From Clonostachys chloroleuca (lineage: Eukaryota; Ascomycota; Sordariomycetes; Hypocreales; Bionectriaceae), in assembly GCA_037952775.1 (NCBI GenBank), contig JBANAY010000004.1, positions 3,906,001 to 3,970,000 on the forward strand: a DNA stretch of 64,000 nucleotides, given 5' to 3'. Shown piece after piece: positions 12,111-23,278 of the stretch. Below the pieces are notes generated by a model. The model worked only from the letters and a program-made list of their open reading frames with translations. It was not told the DNA's origin and ran no database searches. A program made the translations under genes and the position numbers. Position 1 is the first letter of the stretch, and each line of letters starts with the position of its first letter.

Positions 12111-12963
12111 TTAGGCGAACATCAATGCTAGGCCTGCAACAAGTAGAGCGACTAATTTAATTCCCTTCGGTGTAGGAGACGCTGAACTTGAAGTCGAGTC
12201 TGCGCCATCCGTTGAAGCCGAAGGCTGAGCCGCGCCAGATGTGATAGACGCGTTGCCATCAGTCGTGGGGGAACCAGTTCGAGAGGTTACTGAATCGGTC
12301 TCAGTTGCAGTAGAGCTTGGCAGCGTGGCAGTTGTCTAGATGTTGCCCTATTAGTGACATGGCCAACGCCTTTGATAGATGAGATGATTAAAGTACAGGG
12401 TTGGCGTATGCAACGCCCAATGCGAATAAGACGTCACGGCCATATGTCAATCTATATCTTTCCGCACTTTCCGTCTCCACTGGTTTGCCGTCCGCTATGT
12501 CGGTCAGAAAGGCAGTTTTGATGAATACAGTGGTGTTTTCGAAGTTGCTCGAGCAGCTAATATTCGCATACGTTGAAATTCTTCCGTCGTGGCAAGTGAA
12601 GTCGTATGCGCTTTATAGTTTTGTCAGCATACGCCTATCCGATTGCACCTCGGCTGTACAGAACTGTTCTTACGTCGGGCAACATGTTGTGACACCGTCT
12701 GCATTGCAATCAGAAGTAAAGCCGTTCGGGCAAGCAGTGCCCAGCATATGGCCGAACGGAGTATAGCTGGGCGGGTAACAGCTGCTGATATCGGTTGGTG
12801 CTCCAAGCATCTCCACAAGGTCGGCTCCTCCTGCATGACCTCCACTGTGGCTAGAATACCATCGGTTCCATTCCCAATACCAGATGTCTTTCGTAGGGAG
12901 GCAGCTTGTTGGCTGTGACCAATCCGACGTGAGGACAGGGGCTTGTGTTATTGTCATATCCAT
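12111..12963 (-). CDS. Fungal surface or tail-anchored protein with Ser/Thr-rich stalk
   Basis: The model is complement(join(12111..12335, 12397..12610, 12674..12963)), giving 242 aa. Intron 1 uses GTAAGA and a CTGAC branch site; intron 2 uses GTACTT and ATCTAG. All junctions keep frame. Residues 1-100 are Cys- and aromatic-rich and end in the TACPNGFTS..CCPT pattern seen in a common ascomycete family of short proteins with a membrane anchor. The last exon is a Ser/Thr/Ala-rich stalk followed by the hydrophobic tail VALLVAGLALMFA with no residues after it, like a GPI-signal or tail anchor. No N-terminal signal peptide is visible, as is usual for this family. Function unknown. Confidence 0.7.
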
Positions 12964-14345
12964 CGTGAGCTATCACCGCAACCAGAAGATTGATGATTTG
13001 CCTTTGCAATGAGGGGGAATCAATGCTTAAATTATGTTATGACTCACTCAAATCTGACTTCTACAATCCTATAAGCACGTGATATTTTCAATCCTTCTCA
13101 CTTGGCGCGTGTTTACCTTCCCATTGTGGTTAATCTAGGAGTTTTGACCCCATGTCCAAGGGCGGAAGTTCCTCGCATCAGATAAAGAGACATACAGAAA
13201 CTGCGTTCAGATTAAAGAAACTCTGATAATATTTTACTATACACTCATTGTATGTTGATTCATTTCTGTTGAAGTAAATGTGCTTATTTTGGGGAGCAGT
13301 ATCTCAACTGGCGTTGAGAGAGGTGAGAGAGACAAAATTCCACCGTAGCTTGCAAATGGATTGCAGATTTGCCATACTGCAACCAAAAGAATTGTTAGTT
13401 AAAATTAAGACGACCAGTAAAAGGCAAGTTCAAAAATATAGCGCTCTTGCTTAGCTTTGACTTCGTTTTGGTTGTTCATGGGGGAACTTTGATGCTTGGT
13501 TTTGTTCCTAACTAAAGGCTTCGGCTAGTCGGTTCATTGAAGCTATAGGATGTTGAAGCAGGAGAAAAGAAGAATCTCCTAAATTCTAAGACTTTTCCAA
13601 ATTTCTACCCACGTTGTCACTAGTCGTAGCACGCGGGAACGAGAGAGAGAAAATCCGAAGCCGGTTAAAAATAGACAATACTTGGAAAGGGAAAATTTCA
13701 AGATAATACTGAATGGTACGGCAAAGAGGAAAAAGGTAGTATTCTGGAAAAGAATGACTAACAATTCAAGCACGGGAATAATAGTTAATAATGTCTGTTT
13801 CCCAGATGTGAGCATTGGATTTTGAGGGTTTCATGTTGCAAGACCCTTTATCTATCTATCTAACTGCTACCGAGTTCAATTAGGTGTCTCGAAACTAAGA
13901 GAACTCAGCTCGTATCTACACTACGCGTGTATTAGGACTAATATCCAGGTAGGTATACATTGAAAATATACCTTCTGGTTCTTTGCAAGTAACATCTTGT
14001 ATGCCGGGAATTTCAACGCAAGGATTGAAACCAGCTCTCTTTGTACGTTGCTATTAGAGTTCTAGATGGACCAAATAAAGGGACAACTTGTTAACTCGTG
14101 AGATATTAGAAGCCTGCGGATTTTTAGAGGTTGCAAAAAGTTGCTGAAGATTCAATCCAGGTAGCGGTGTGCTGATTTGACCCCTCAGGCAGAACGTAGG
14201 ATTCTGCTTATTTGCTTTTATTGCCCTGTTGCAGAATGAGGCTGAGCAACACAGCCCGCAAGCAACATTTAAGTCAGCTACTTGGCACATGGTTTTCTTT
14301 TCCTTCTGTCAATTGCCCGCATAAGCGATTTACTAGGAGGTGGTC
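12964..14345. other. Gene-free AT-rich stretch (12964-14345)
   Basis: Upstream region of the minus-strand gene at 12111-12963 and of the plus-strand rvt gene. It is AT-rich and has no convincing coding frame; a 79-codon minus-strand frame at 13579-13815 is low-complexity. The leader of the rvt gene occupies the right end. Confidence 0.4.
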
Positions 14346-17050
14346 ATGATCTTCCTCAACGGACTGCCACGATGGAGATTCCACTCCGCCATCAGATATT
14401 CGATTGGCGCGCGACTTCAAGCTCCTCACTACAGCACGAGCGCTGCTTCTTCAGAAATATTGACCGAGACACTCCGTGACATCACCGAAGTTAAGCTAGC
14501 GCAGCTCGAGGAACAGCAGCAGTCGTATGAGCTGGGGAAACGCGCTTTGCACGATGCTCTCAAGGACGAGCAGCACAGTAGGAAGAGGGTCCAGTCATTG
14601 ATTGATGGCGCCAAGAAACTTCCCGCCATGACACCATTAGGACACGATCCCTCCATCTCAATCGACAATTTGCGACGCTTTGTGGAGCAAGCAAGGTTTG
14701 ACCCTTCGGTTACCCCCGACTTCTTGACCGAATACGAGAGTACTATCAACAAAAAGCTCGACGAACAGTCGGCAAGATATGAATTCGCGGCGTTATACGG
14801 GCGTTTGGTCAAGGAATGGACGTCTTCTGGTGGTGGAAGTGCGCAAGACGGCGAGAATATGGTCGGTCGAGAGGAGATGCATAAGCAACGTGCCATCTGG
14901 AAAGAATATGTGTTTCATCCTAAGAACCTCGATGCCAATGCGATCAAGTCTTATCTCGACCAACTCTTCACAAAGAACGATTCCACCGCTGTGAAGGATG
15001 CTTTCAAGACTCTCCAAAAAGATATCGAGGAGTTCCAGAAAAGCTGGGATCATCAGGTACACTTTAATGAGAACACCGTGACCAAGTGTATCAAGAGCAT
15101 TTTGAAGGACGGAGCCCTCTCTGATCACAAGCGAGCTGTTCTCCATGGCTTTTTGGAGAACGACATGGTCCTGAAAGAGATTGCCGACGTCTTGAGTATG
15201 CGTATGGTCTCCCGCGATTCTTTCGAATGGAGTGGCGTCACTACAATAGAGCAGCGCCGGCACCTCAACGGCCGATACCGTTTCTTTGCTTCTGACGAAG
15301 ATGTGCTGCAGACTATCCTCATGCAGTAAATGGGTTTAAAGTGGGCGACTGAGATCAAGCGAGTGCTGAGGCGATTCATTTTGCAAACCGACGTCCTTAA
15401 ATCGGCCGAACGGACATTGACTTGGGATGAGCGACGTCGCCGGCGTTACCTTTTAGTAGGTGACAATGTGCACCATTCTTCTAGAAGCGTAGAGTCACAG
15501 GAGAATGGATATTGGAAGTCTGAAATCTTTCTTGACCAGCTGCCCAATGAGATGTTTGAGGAACGCTCTGGTTATAGCGATGAGGGGCAAGAGGATGACG
15601 GAGAGAATACGGCCGGAGCAGTGCTCTCAGCGTGACACAAGGCTTGCTCAACCGAATCCGAGCCAATGTTATGATGCGACGACGTCTAGACAGGGATACC
15701 ACAGTAATCCGTTCCGACTTCAAGTGGTTCGGCCCTTCGCTTCCCCACCAGTCAATCTTCGTTGTTCTGGAGCACTTTGGCGTCAACGAGGAGTGGCTTG
15801 ACTTCTTCAAGAAGGCACTAGAAGCCCCCTTGGTATTCAAAGATGAGGCAGGATCCGCACCCCGGATCAGAAGAGGAACTCCAATCAGCACAACCCTGGA
15901 AACGTTCTTCAGCGAGACATTGCTGTTCTGCTCCGACTTTGCTGTAAATCAAAGAGCTAACGGCTCCCTACTGTATCGTCTTCATGATGACATCTGGCTT
16001 TGGGGTGACAGCGAAGCATGTGCCCAGAGCTGGAACGCCTTGACTGAGTTTTCCAATGTGATGGGGATCGAAATTAATGGGGACAAGACAGGCTCTTGTA
16101 CAGTTTTGGCGAAAGGAAGCAAGGAAACCACAACAAGTTCCGCTGTCTTGCCGGGGGGCGACGTGTCCTGGGGCCTCCTCAAGCTTGACCCCGAGACAGG
16201 TCGCTTTTTAATCAACCAGGCTGAAATTGACAAGCATATCAGCGAGCTAAGCCTGCAGCTAAAGGCCTGTGGCAGTGTTTTTGATTTTATCCAGGCCTGG
16301 AATCTTTACGGTGGCCGATTCTTCCAGGCACACTGCGGTCAGGTCGCCTGGTGCACTGGCCGACAGCATGTTGACGAAATACTCAAGACCTTCCAGAGAA
16401 TTCAATCCGCCTTGTTTCCGTCTACGTCTGGAAACGTGGGCCTTTATTTGAAGAAGATGATTGGGGAACGGTTGGGGCATGTGCCTAGAATTCCGGACGG
16501 CTTTCTCTACTACCCCTCCACGATGGGGGGTCTAGGGGTCCGCAATCCGCTCATTAGCCTGTACATCATCCGGAGCGATAGCGCAAAAAATCCAGAAGTT
16601 TTCATGGACGAGTTTTTCGAAGCTGAGAGGAAGAGTTACAAACAGGCGAAAGAGAGATACGAGGCTCGAGAGTTCGAGAAGAAAGGACGGCCTATTGCGG
16701 AAAAGCTCGGAGGTGACTGGGAAGACCTCCGGGGCAAGCCCTTTATGAGCTTCGAGGAATATATACAAGACCCTAATCTCACAAGCGGCACACAAGGAGA
16801 ATGCTACAGGAAATTACTCACCACACCTCAACCTCGCGGCGTTGAAATATCAGGACAGGATAAGCTCAAAGAGTTTCAGAAAATCTGTCCCGATGATAGG
16901 GATTGGACAGATTACGAGAGATGGGTCGTTGAGCTATATGCAAAAGAGATCATTGATTGTTTTGGAACTCTGGTTATCATTGAGAAGGGGCTATTGCCGA
17001 CCAGTCTCGTGACGATGCTGAGCAACAATCGGTTCAAATGGAAAAACTGA
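14346..17050 (+). pseudogene. rvt: rvt-type cellular reverse transcriptase, broken by a nonsense codon and a frameshift
   Basis: Three open segments belong to one protein of about 900 residues: 14346-15329, 15330-15635 in the same frame after a TAA, and about 15636-17050 in the frame one base earlier. The N-terminus is a coiled coil (VKLAQLEEQQQSYELGKRAL). The middle holds GLKWATEIKR and the third segment holds SDFKWFGPSLPH, RRGTPISTTL, DFAVNQ, the polymerase motif YRLHDDIWLWG (Asp-Asp), NGDKTGSC and GGLGVRNPL. This order, with an N-terminal coiled coil and a long insertion before the finger motifs, matches the single-copy rvt genes of fungi described as domesticated, non-mobile RTs. No LTR or integrase is present. 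The TAA at 15327-15329 would be CAA after one C-to-T change. The frame break at about 15590-15640 looks like one missing base. The start ATG at 14346 is the first in frame. Confidence 0.75.
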
Positions 17051-17889
17051 AGCAGTGTCAAATAAGTTTTGGCATGTATGTTCGTGTCTCCGCTCCAACA
17101 ACTAGAAACTCTCCCCTTTAATTGAGAACTAGAATTTGACCCGGTCCTAATGAACCAAATCGACTGTACCAATATTGTCCACATTAGGCTCGAAATGCCT
17201 TACTCAATGTTATCCGCACCAAAACTACCTCAATAGCAACGCAGTCAAGTTTCGCACACATGTGCTTGGCTAAATCTTTTTTTAAAAAAAATCAATTCGA
17301 TCTGATATATGGCGAACTTGCAAGGGATGATCGCTTAGACACTGATTATCGTCCAGATGGCGTTGATGGAAACCCACATCAACTGGTTTTGGGCCCAATG
17401 AATGAGAGCAAGGGGCTGTTCTGAAGCTTGGCGACTTGCCCCACTAAAGTCAATAGTCTCTGTTGACGCCGGATCAAGCAAAAATCACTCGTTTGACGCG
17501 CGCTCGGCGATGTTTCGATGCGCTAAAAATTATCAATCTTTCTTATCAATCAAACTCGACCACCCGCTAATCGACCGCCACAAACCCTGCACCACCCCGT
17601 TCAACACCCGATAATAGCCATCAGGCAATCTCAATAGAGGGCGGGCTTCTACCTGATACGATTGAGACATTCTCATCCCCTCAAGAATCGGGTCCGCTCG
17701 ATGACAGCCTGTCTTTGCATTACCGTTAGCCATCTGGCCAAAAACTTCGATGAGGTCAAAGCCAAGGAGCTGGTCCCTCAGCTGAACCGTCACCTCGCAG
17801 CTATCCGATCGATTTTGTCCAAATCAAAATCACTGTCTCGTGATGTACAATACAGCGTCAGCCCCAACAACCAACGGGCGATGAAGATT
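17051..17889. other. Intergenic stretch (17051-17889)
   Basis: 3' region of the rvt relic and upstream region of the 687-aa protein gene. It contains a poly-T/poly-A pair near 17277-17291. An open frame from 17662 joins the downstream gene in frame, but I placed the start at 17890 because family resemblance begins there. Confidence 0.4.
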
Positions 17890-20134
17890 ATGTCGATACA
17901 GGCCATCGACATGAAACCCGTGAACGAGGTTTGCAAAAGATTCAGAAATGACTTGGCCGGGTTTTGGATACCCTCAGATGATGCAGCCCACGGTGAGCTA
18001 CGTCGGCGACTGGCTTGTATCTCAGTCTTCCTTAGGTCCAGATCTGAGGACCAGGCACCAAGTCCGGCGTCGGTTGCAAGTTTTGTTCAAGGGCACAAAC
18101 TCTCAGATTTACGGTATGCGGGGAAGAAATATATCAAAATTGCTAGAAAGTTAGGGGGGATCGGCGCTGTGTTTTGCCTCCCTTTAGATGTCCCTTTTTC
18201 AACGTAGGTCCAATGACACTGCATACTCACGTCGTTCGCAGCTAATAGTGCCTATCTAGTTATGAGAGATATGTTAGCATGGAAGAAGAGGAAATATTCA
18301 CTCATCTGGGCCAACTGATTTCCAGACATGAGGACTATACTGAAATTGCACAGCTCCTTGTGTCGCAGTCTCTTACTGGTAAGTCCTCTCTCACACTTGT
18401 CCTCCTCCTGATGGAGGGCTGCTAACAGAGCTTAGACTCGGTTGCGCCTTATGCATATCACAACCTGTTTTCCGAGTATCCGGATATTCTCCCAGATTTT
18501 TCCAAACTTTCCTTAATCATTCACGCATTGGGTGACTCTGGCATTCCGGACGTGATCTTCAAGAGCGTGCGATCACCCCAGCGGCGGTGGAACCCTGACG
18601 GTGAGATCGAAAGCAACCAGAGCGCAGACTCCGGCATATCTTCCGAAATACTGCAGCTTCTTTCAGACGACGATCGTCTGGATCATGCTGCTACGGACCC
18701 CAACCTTATCAGACAAACATTAAATGATGGTACGGTTAGCTGGTCCATTAGCCCGGAACAGTCATCGTTGTTGGCAAGCGTATTGTTACCCGATACGGTG
18801 GAATCTTTGGCGGTGCTTGGACTGAAACTCATCTGTTTCGCCTGTCCGCCATGTTATGAAGGAAATACTTCATGGTATGTTACATGCTCCCTCCATATTT
18901 TGTTTCTCGAAGAAATTATCATTAAAAATCCGGAACTCATAGGTCGTCTCAAGTGAAGCAAATGGTATGGTCGTTGCTTGACAAAGCACTCGAACGACCG
19001 AAAACCGCCGCATCTCTCAGATGTCAAGTTTTGGATGCCATTCTATACTTCTGCGAAAGAGATTCGCTTGCCATTCGCCGGAGGGCCGTCGAGAGGGCAC
19101 GGGTGCTCCTCGTCAAATCAGTGCCATATTATCTGCATGCTTCAGTTGCTCTTTTTCAAAGCCTCCTATGCCGAATGGATGTAGATCTCGTCCAGTCTGA
19201 CTTTGTGATTCGTGACTTTCTATGTAAAAGCCGACCACCAGTCAGCCGGCGTGACGACGCTTTACGAGGTCGGCTTCACATATCGCATATTGAGAACATG
19301 ATCCAACGATTCGACGATGATGTTGCGTCTAGCATCTATGAATGGCAGGGTACACACCCCCTATCAGCATTAGAAATCGATGTGACAAGACGACTCCAGG
19401 GTTTGGCAGCGAAATTCTTCCAATCCATCGGTGACTTTGAAAAGTCACGCGATTCTCTGGAACAATATCTATCACTCAACCCGTCAGAGCCTATCACAGT
19501 AAGGATGCGTCGTCCGATTGTGTCAAGGCTTACCGATACACACTGCGAGATTGGCGACTACCATAGAGCATTCAAGTTGATCCAACCCGAGATTGCGAAC
19601 ATTGCCGAAAAGGAGAAGCGGTCTCGCCCGGTGCGCCGCCTCCTTCTTGCATCTGTTGAGGCCAGCATTGGACAAGTCAGACTAGACGAAGCTGAGTCAA
19701 CCCTCCTGGAGCTGGCCGAGGCTGAAGCCCCCGGACCAGACGACCTCACGGACCAACTCATGCATATGAGAGGGGTGATTGCCAGAGCGCGCGTCGCCCA
19801 CGAGCGGCTGGATTTTCACGAGGCAATCCGCCGCTGGAGTTTTGCGCTGGAGGAAAACGCACGCCTTGAGCAGTTCAATCAAAGATACCAGTTCACCGCT
19901 GCCGTGCTTTACTTATCACTGGCACATGCGCATCTTTCGGCCGGGGATGAGACAAGCGGTAGACAGTCGTGGGACATCGCCGCGGGCATAGTTAAGACGC
20001 AACGGTGTGAATTCTGGCTACCTGTTGTTGCTTCACAATGGCTGCGGAAAATGGTAAACTCAATCCACGAGATGACGGGATGGCCGTTCCGCATAATGTT
20101 GCCTGGGAGGAAACCGGATCTGACATGGGTGTAA
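17890..20134 (+). CDS. Conserved Pezizomycotina protein, helical-repeat-like, function unknown
   Basis: The model is join(17890..18203, 18260..18378, 18436..18874, 18943..20134), giving 687 aa. The introns are 56, 57 and 68 bp with good donors (GTAGGT, GTAAGT, GTATGT), and all junctions keep frame. Conserved-looking blocks include FWIPSDDAAHGELRRRLACISVFLRSRS near the N-terminus, GIPDVIFKSVRSPQRRW, FACPPCYEGNTSW, ILYFCERDSLAIRRRAV, YYLHASVALFQSLL, RRDDALRGRLHISHIEN and the C-terminal PFRIMLPGRKPDLTW. I recognise these as a widespread ascomycete family without assigned function. The C-terminal half is all-helical and TPR-like. The ATG at 17890 (MSIQAID) was chosen over an ATG three codons upstream. 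No lesion is seen. Confidence 0.85.
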
Positions 20135-20390
20135 TTTGAACAAACTATTAAATATATATGAGTGGGAAGGGTGCGGCAGTTTCTAGGCGAGAACTGTGCT
20201 CACATGGTCAACTACCTCTTCCAGATGATGCACGAAAACAAGTAAGTAATTTGATCATAAGTTGCGAGGCAACGCTATGTCATTTAGACTATTTTATTAA
20301 GTTATCTATACGATCTAAGCAATGTGATTTGCAGTGTTGCCATGCTCATAATTGGGGCCATCTGCGCCGGGTTTTTTAAGAGGGGCGCTT

Positions 20391-20403
20391 TCTCACGGTG
20401 AGA
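20391..20403. repeat. Palindrome TCTCACGGTGAGA, copy 1
   Basis: A perfect 6-bp-arm palindrome around a single central base. A second copy differing only at the central base lies at 20711-20723, and TCTCACCGTG recurs at 21027. It could be a dimeric regulator site or the remains of inverted-repeat ends. Confidence 0.5.
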
Positions 20404-20710
20404 GGCTGGGCGTAGGCCATGCCGAGGATGAAAACTAACGATCAGCCAAGGGCAAATGATCCAGGCTAGAGGGCCGGTGTCGGCCCTTTCTGTATGTGCT
20501 GTCGTACCCCTTGTGTGATCTCTTACCTGGCCAAAAAGCCACAAGAACAGTCGTACAAGGCTTCGGCACCGATCATCTGATGATTGTTTAAAAGTTCACA
20601 AGACGATGCATGCAAATGAACGAACTATCGAGAGGGAATACGGAGACGTCGTGCTGGCTGGGCCAATAATGAGATAAAGCTATTGCAGGGGTTGAGTGGC
20701 ATCTAGATTT

Positions 20711-20723
20711 TCTCACCGTGAGA
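20711..20723. repeat. Palindrome TCTCACCGTGAGA, copy 2
   Basis: Second copy of the 13-bp palindrome, 320 bp from the first and 543 bp upstream of the MFSD1-like start codon. The arms are perfect. Confidence 0.5.
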
Positions 20724-21265
20724 GATTTGAGCAGCAGCCATTTTGCCGTAGAAAAACTTCTCATCCGTTTTAGCGTCTTTCCAGCCAGTGGGTAACTAGA
20801 ACCGGCTTCTCCAGCATGATTGGTCTTGTGCCCCTGACGGCTTCAAGGTTTCCAGTCGACCCAGTCACTTCACGCATATGATTTGCTGCTGCCCTGCCTC
20901 GCGTATGTGAGACCAGTTCATGTACAGCTCCGATGGGCCTTGGTGACATCTTATCAATCAGATCAGGCGCTCCACTACGTGTCATGGCCAGAGTCAGCTC
21001 CACGCTCGAATTTTTTCGACGCCCACTCTCACCGTGCAAAATCGTCCCCTGTCCTAACGGGTCCCGATTGATAATGGTCTGACGCCTCTCTCCGTTTAAG
21101 CCATCCCCGATGATTGATAAAGGCTCCTTGTTTCCCTTTAATCTGATCCTAATTCTTCTGCCTCATCACCCGAGACCATCATTCGCACATTGTCTCCCCT
21201 ACAAGGCTTTCTAGCCCTTCTTGCCTACCTGATTCCCACGCATCCCCATCACACCTTGGTTTGAA

Positions 21266-23126
21266 ATGGCCCACATCCAAAAGGATGACGCCGCCAGACA
21301 TGACGCCGAGCAGCAGGTGGACATGAACGAGAAGACTGGCGTCCAAGTCGTGACAGAAAAGCAGCCTTCTTCTGAAGTCTCGAGCGGCCCTCCATCAGAC
21401 GGCCCTGCTCCCGTCCCGCTCTCGTGGAAGCTTGCCTCTGTCCTCCTCGTGACATTGATCTGCTTCGGATCCAAGTGGAGCTCCGGCATCACGGCGGCGA
21501 TGAAGACTACTATGAAGAAGGAGCTGAAGATCAACAACACCCAATTCGCGCTGCTCGAAGCCAGCGAGGATTTCATGACGACATGCCTGATCCTTGTCAG
21601 TGGTCTTGTCACCGACCGCATCGGAGGTGCCAGTATGTATTCCATGAACTGGTCAATTCAGCGGTTCACTCCGATCGACAGGCTAACATTGTGCGTCAAG
21701 GGGCCATTTTGTACGGAAACGCGATTTACTCCGTCGGTTCCATCCTCGTGGCAGGCGCTGCGCAGTCCCGCTCGTACAAGTTCATGATTGTGGGAAGAAT
21801 CATATCTGCGCTCGGTGACATCTCCACTCAGATTGCCCAGTACAAGGTCTTCTCCTCTTGGTTTGCTCCCGGAAATGGCTTTGCCTCTACGCTTGGTCTT
21901 GAGCTCGGCATTGGCAAAATTGGTGCGTTCGCCGGAAAGTCGTCATCCAACATTATTGCCAAAAAGACTGGAAACTTCGCCTGGGTCTTTTGGGTTGCCG
22001 TCTTCATGAACCTCTTCACCAACGTTATGACCGGGGTCTTCTACTGGTTTACCAAGGTTGCTGACCGCAAGTATGCTGGCGTCAACGACCCTGCTACGGG
22101 CGAGAAGCTGGCAGAGAAGAGCAAGAAACTCGAGATCAAGAAGGTCCTTCAGATGCCCTGGCCTTTTTGGTGTGTTCTTCTGTTCTCTCTGTTTGAGACT
22201 AGTGCCGCCATTGTTTTCTCCCAAAATGCCACTGAGCTCGCTGAGCAGAGGTTCAAGACGGACTCCATCGCTGCTGGCTGGTACAGTTCTCTCTCGCAGT
22301 ATGCTGGTATGTTCTTCGTAGGACTGATCAAACTTTGTAGAGATGGCGCTGACGAGCTCTAGGATTCTTCATCGTTCCCATTTTGGGAATTTTCATCGAT
22401 ATCTGCGGTCACCGTGTTAGCACTAGTAAGTTACTCTACCTCAGGAAAACCCCGTAGCCAATTGATTAACACTCCACTAGTGGTATTCTGCGGTACTGGT
22501 GTCTTCATCGCTATGCTTCTTGTCACTTTCTCGGCTGGTAAAGAGGGTGCAGCTGCTTCCTTCGGTGTCTTCGCCTTCGCCTTGTCCTTTGGCCCTACAT
22601 CCATTATCGACAGTATCCGAACCAGCATGTGGGATAGCAACTACTTCGGCACTGCCTACGCACTGAAAATTATGATGAACAATTCGTGAGCCACCCTCCT
22701 ACTTACCTAATAGAGTACCATTAAAGCTGACGCATGATGCGAAATAGTATGAACATTATTGTCCGTGTTATCACTGGTAGAATCCAAGACGCAGACAACA
22801 ACTCCTACGATAGAGTCACGATTGTCTACACCGTATTGGCCGGATGCTCTGTAGCGGTTTCTTTGGTGCTCATTCTCCTCTCTTGGCGATCTATTGATCT
22901 TCGGCAGTTGCAATGGGGCCGCAAGAAGCGCATTACTCGTGGGGATCTGATCAATGAGAGGAAGGCTAGATTCTGGGGGAGAAAGGAGAGACTAACAAGA
23001 AGATTTCCACGTTGTGTTTCTCTCTTCTCTGCCTTCTCACACTCGGAGGGTGGGTTGCCTACTTTTGGGGTGTGGCGACTGGGAATAATTAGAGCAAGGT
23101 GCAGGATGGATGAAGAGATGAGTTGA
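21266..23126 (+). CDS. MFS transporter, MFSD1-like; C-terminus frameshifted
   Basis: The model is join(21266..21632, 21701..22306, 22363..22425, 22481..22685, 22748..23126). All four introns keep frame; the second has a CTGAC branch site. After a hydrophilic N-terminus, about twelve membrane helices follow. Typical stretches are NNTQFALLEASEDFMTTC, GLVTDRIGGA, AIYSVGSILVAGAAQS, FIDICGHRV and GPTSIIDSIRTSMWDS. The family includes the lysosomal carrier MFSD1 and fungal homologues; a vacuolar substrate is plausible but not shown. After INERKARFWG the frame leaves the family: the expected C-terminal helix (TLCFSLLCLLTLGGW, then VAYFWGVATGN) is encoded in another frame ending at a TAG at 23090-23092. 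This is consistent with one missing G in the G run at 22975-22979. As written the ORF ends at 23126 and lacks the last helix. Confidence 0.85.
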
Positions 23127-23278
23127 TCGAAGCGGTGGAAATCATGACTTCAAAAATAATCACACAAGTAATCCATGAGGGAAAATTCCTTTGATTTAAT
23201 AGCAGGTTTTTCTAATGCCTTCTAAGCAAGTAAACTGTGACTGAACCAGTGTCTCGCTGATACCATACATGTAATGGA

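Larger units (their letters stand above)
20135..21265. other. Intergenic stretch (20135-21265) with paired palindromes
   Basis: 3' end of the 687-aa protein gene and promoter of the MFSD1-like gene. No convincing coding frame. It contains two copies of the 13-bp palindrome TCTCACSGTGAGA at 20391-20403 and 20711-20723, and a ten-base part copy at 21027-21036. Confidence 0.45.

Noticed and set aside
11773..12111. A 112-codon minus-strand frame
   Set aside because: It begins inside the terminator of the surface-protein gene (12111-12963) and shows no recognisable feature.
15327..15385. An intron removing the TAA in the rvt gene (GTAAAT donor at the stop)
   Set aside because: The sequence right after the stop (GLKWATEIKR) is itself conserved in the family, so it must be exonic.
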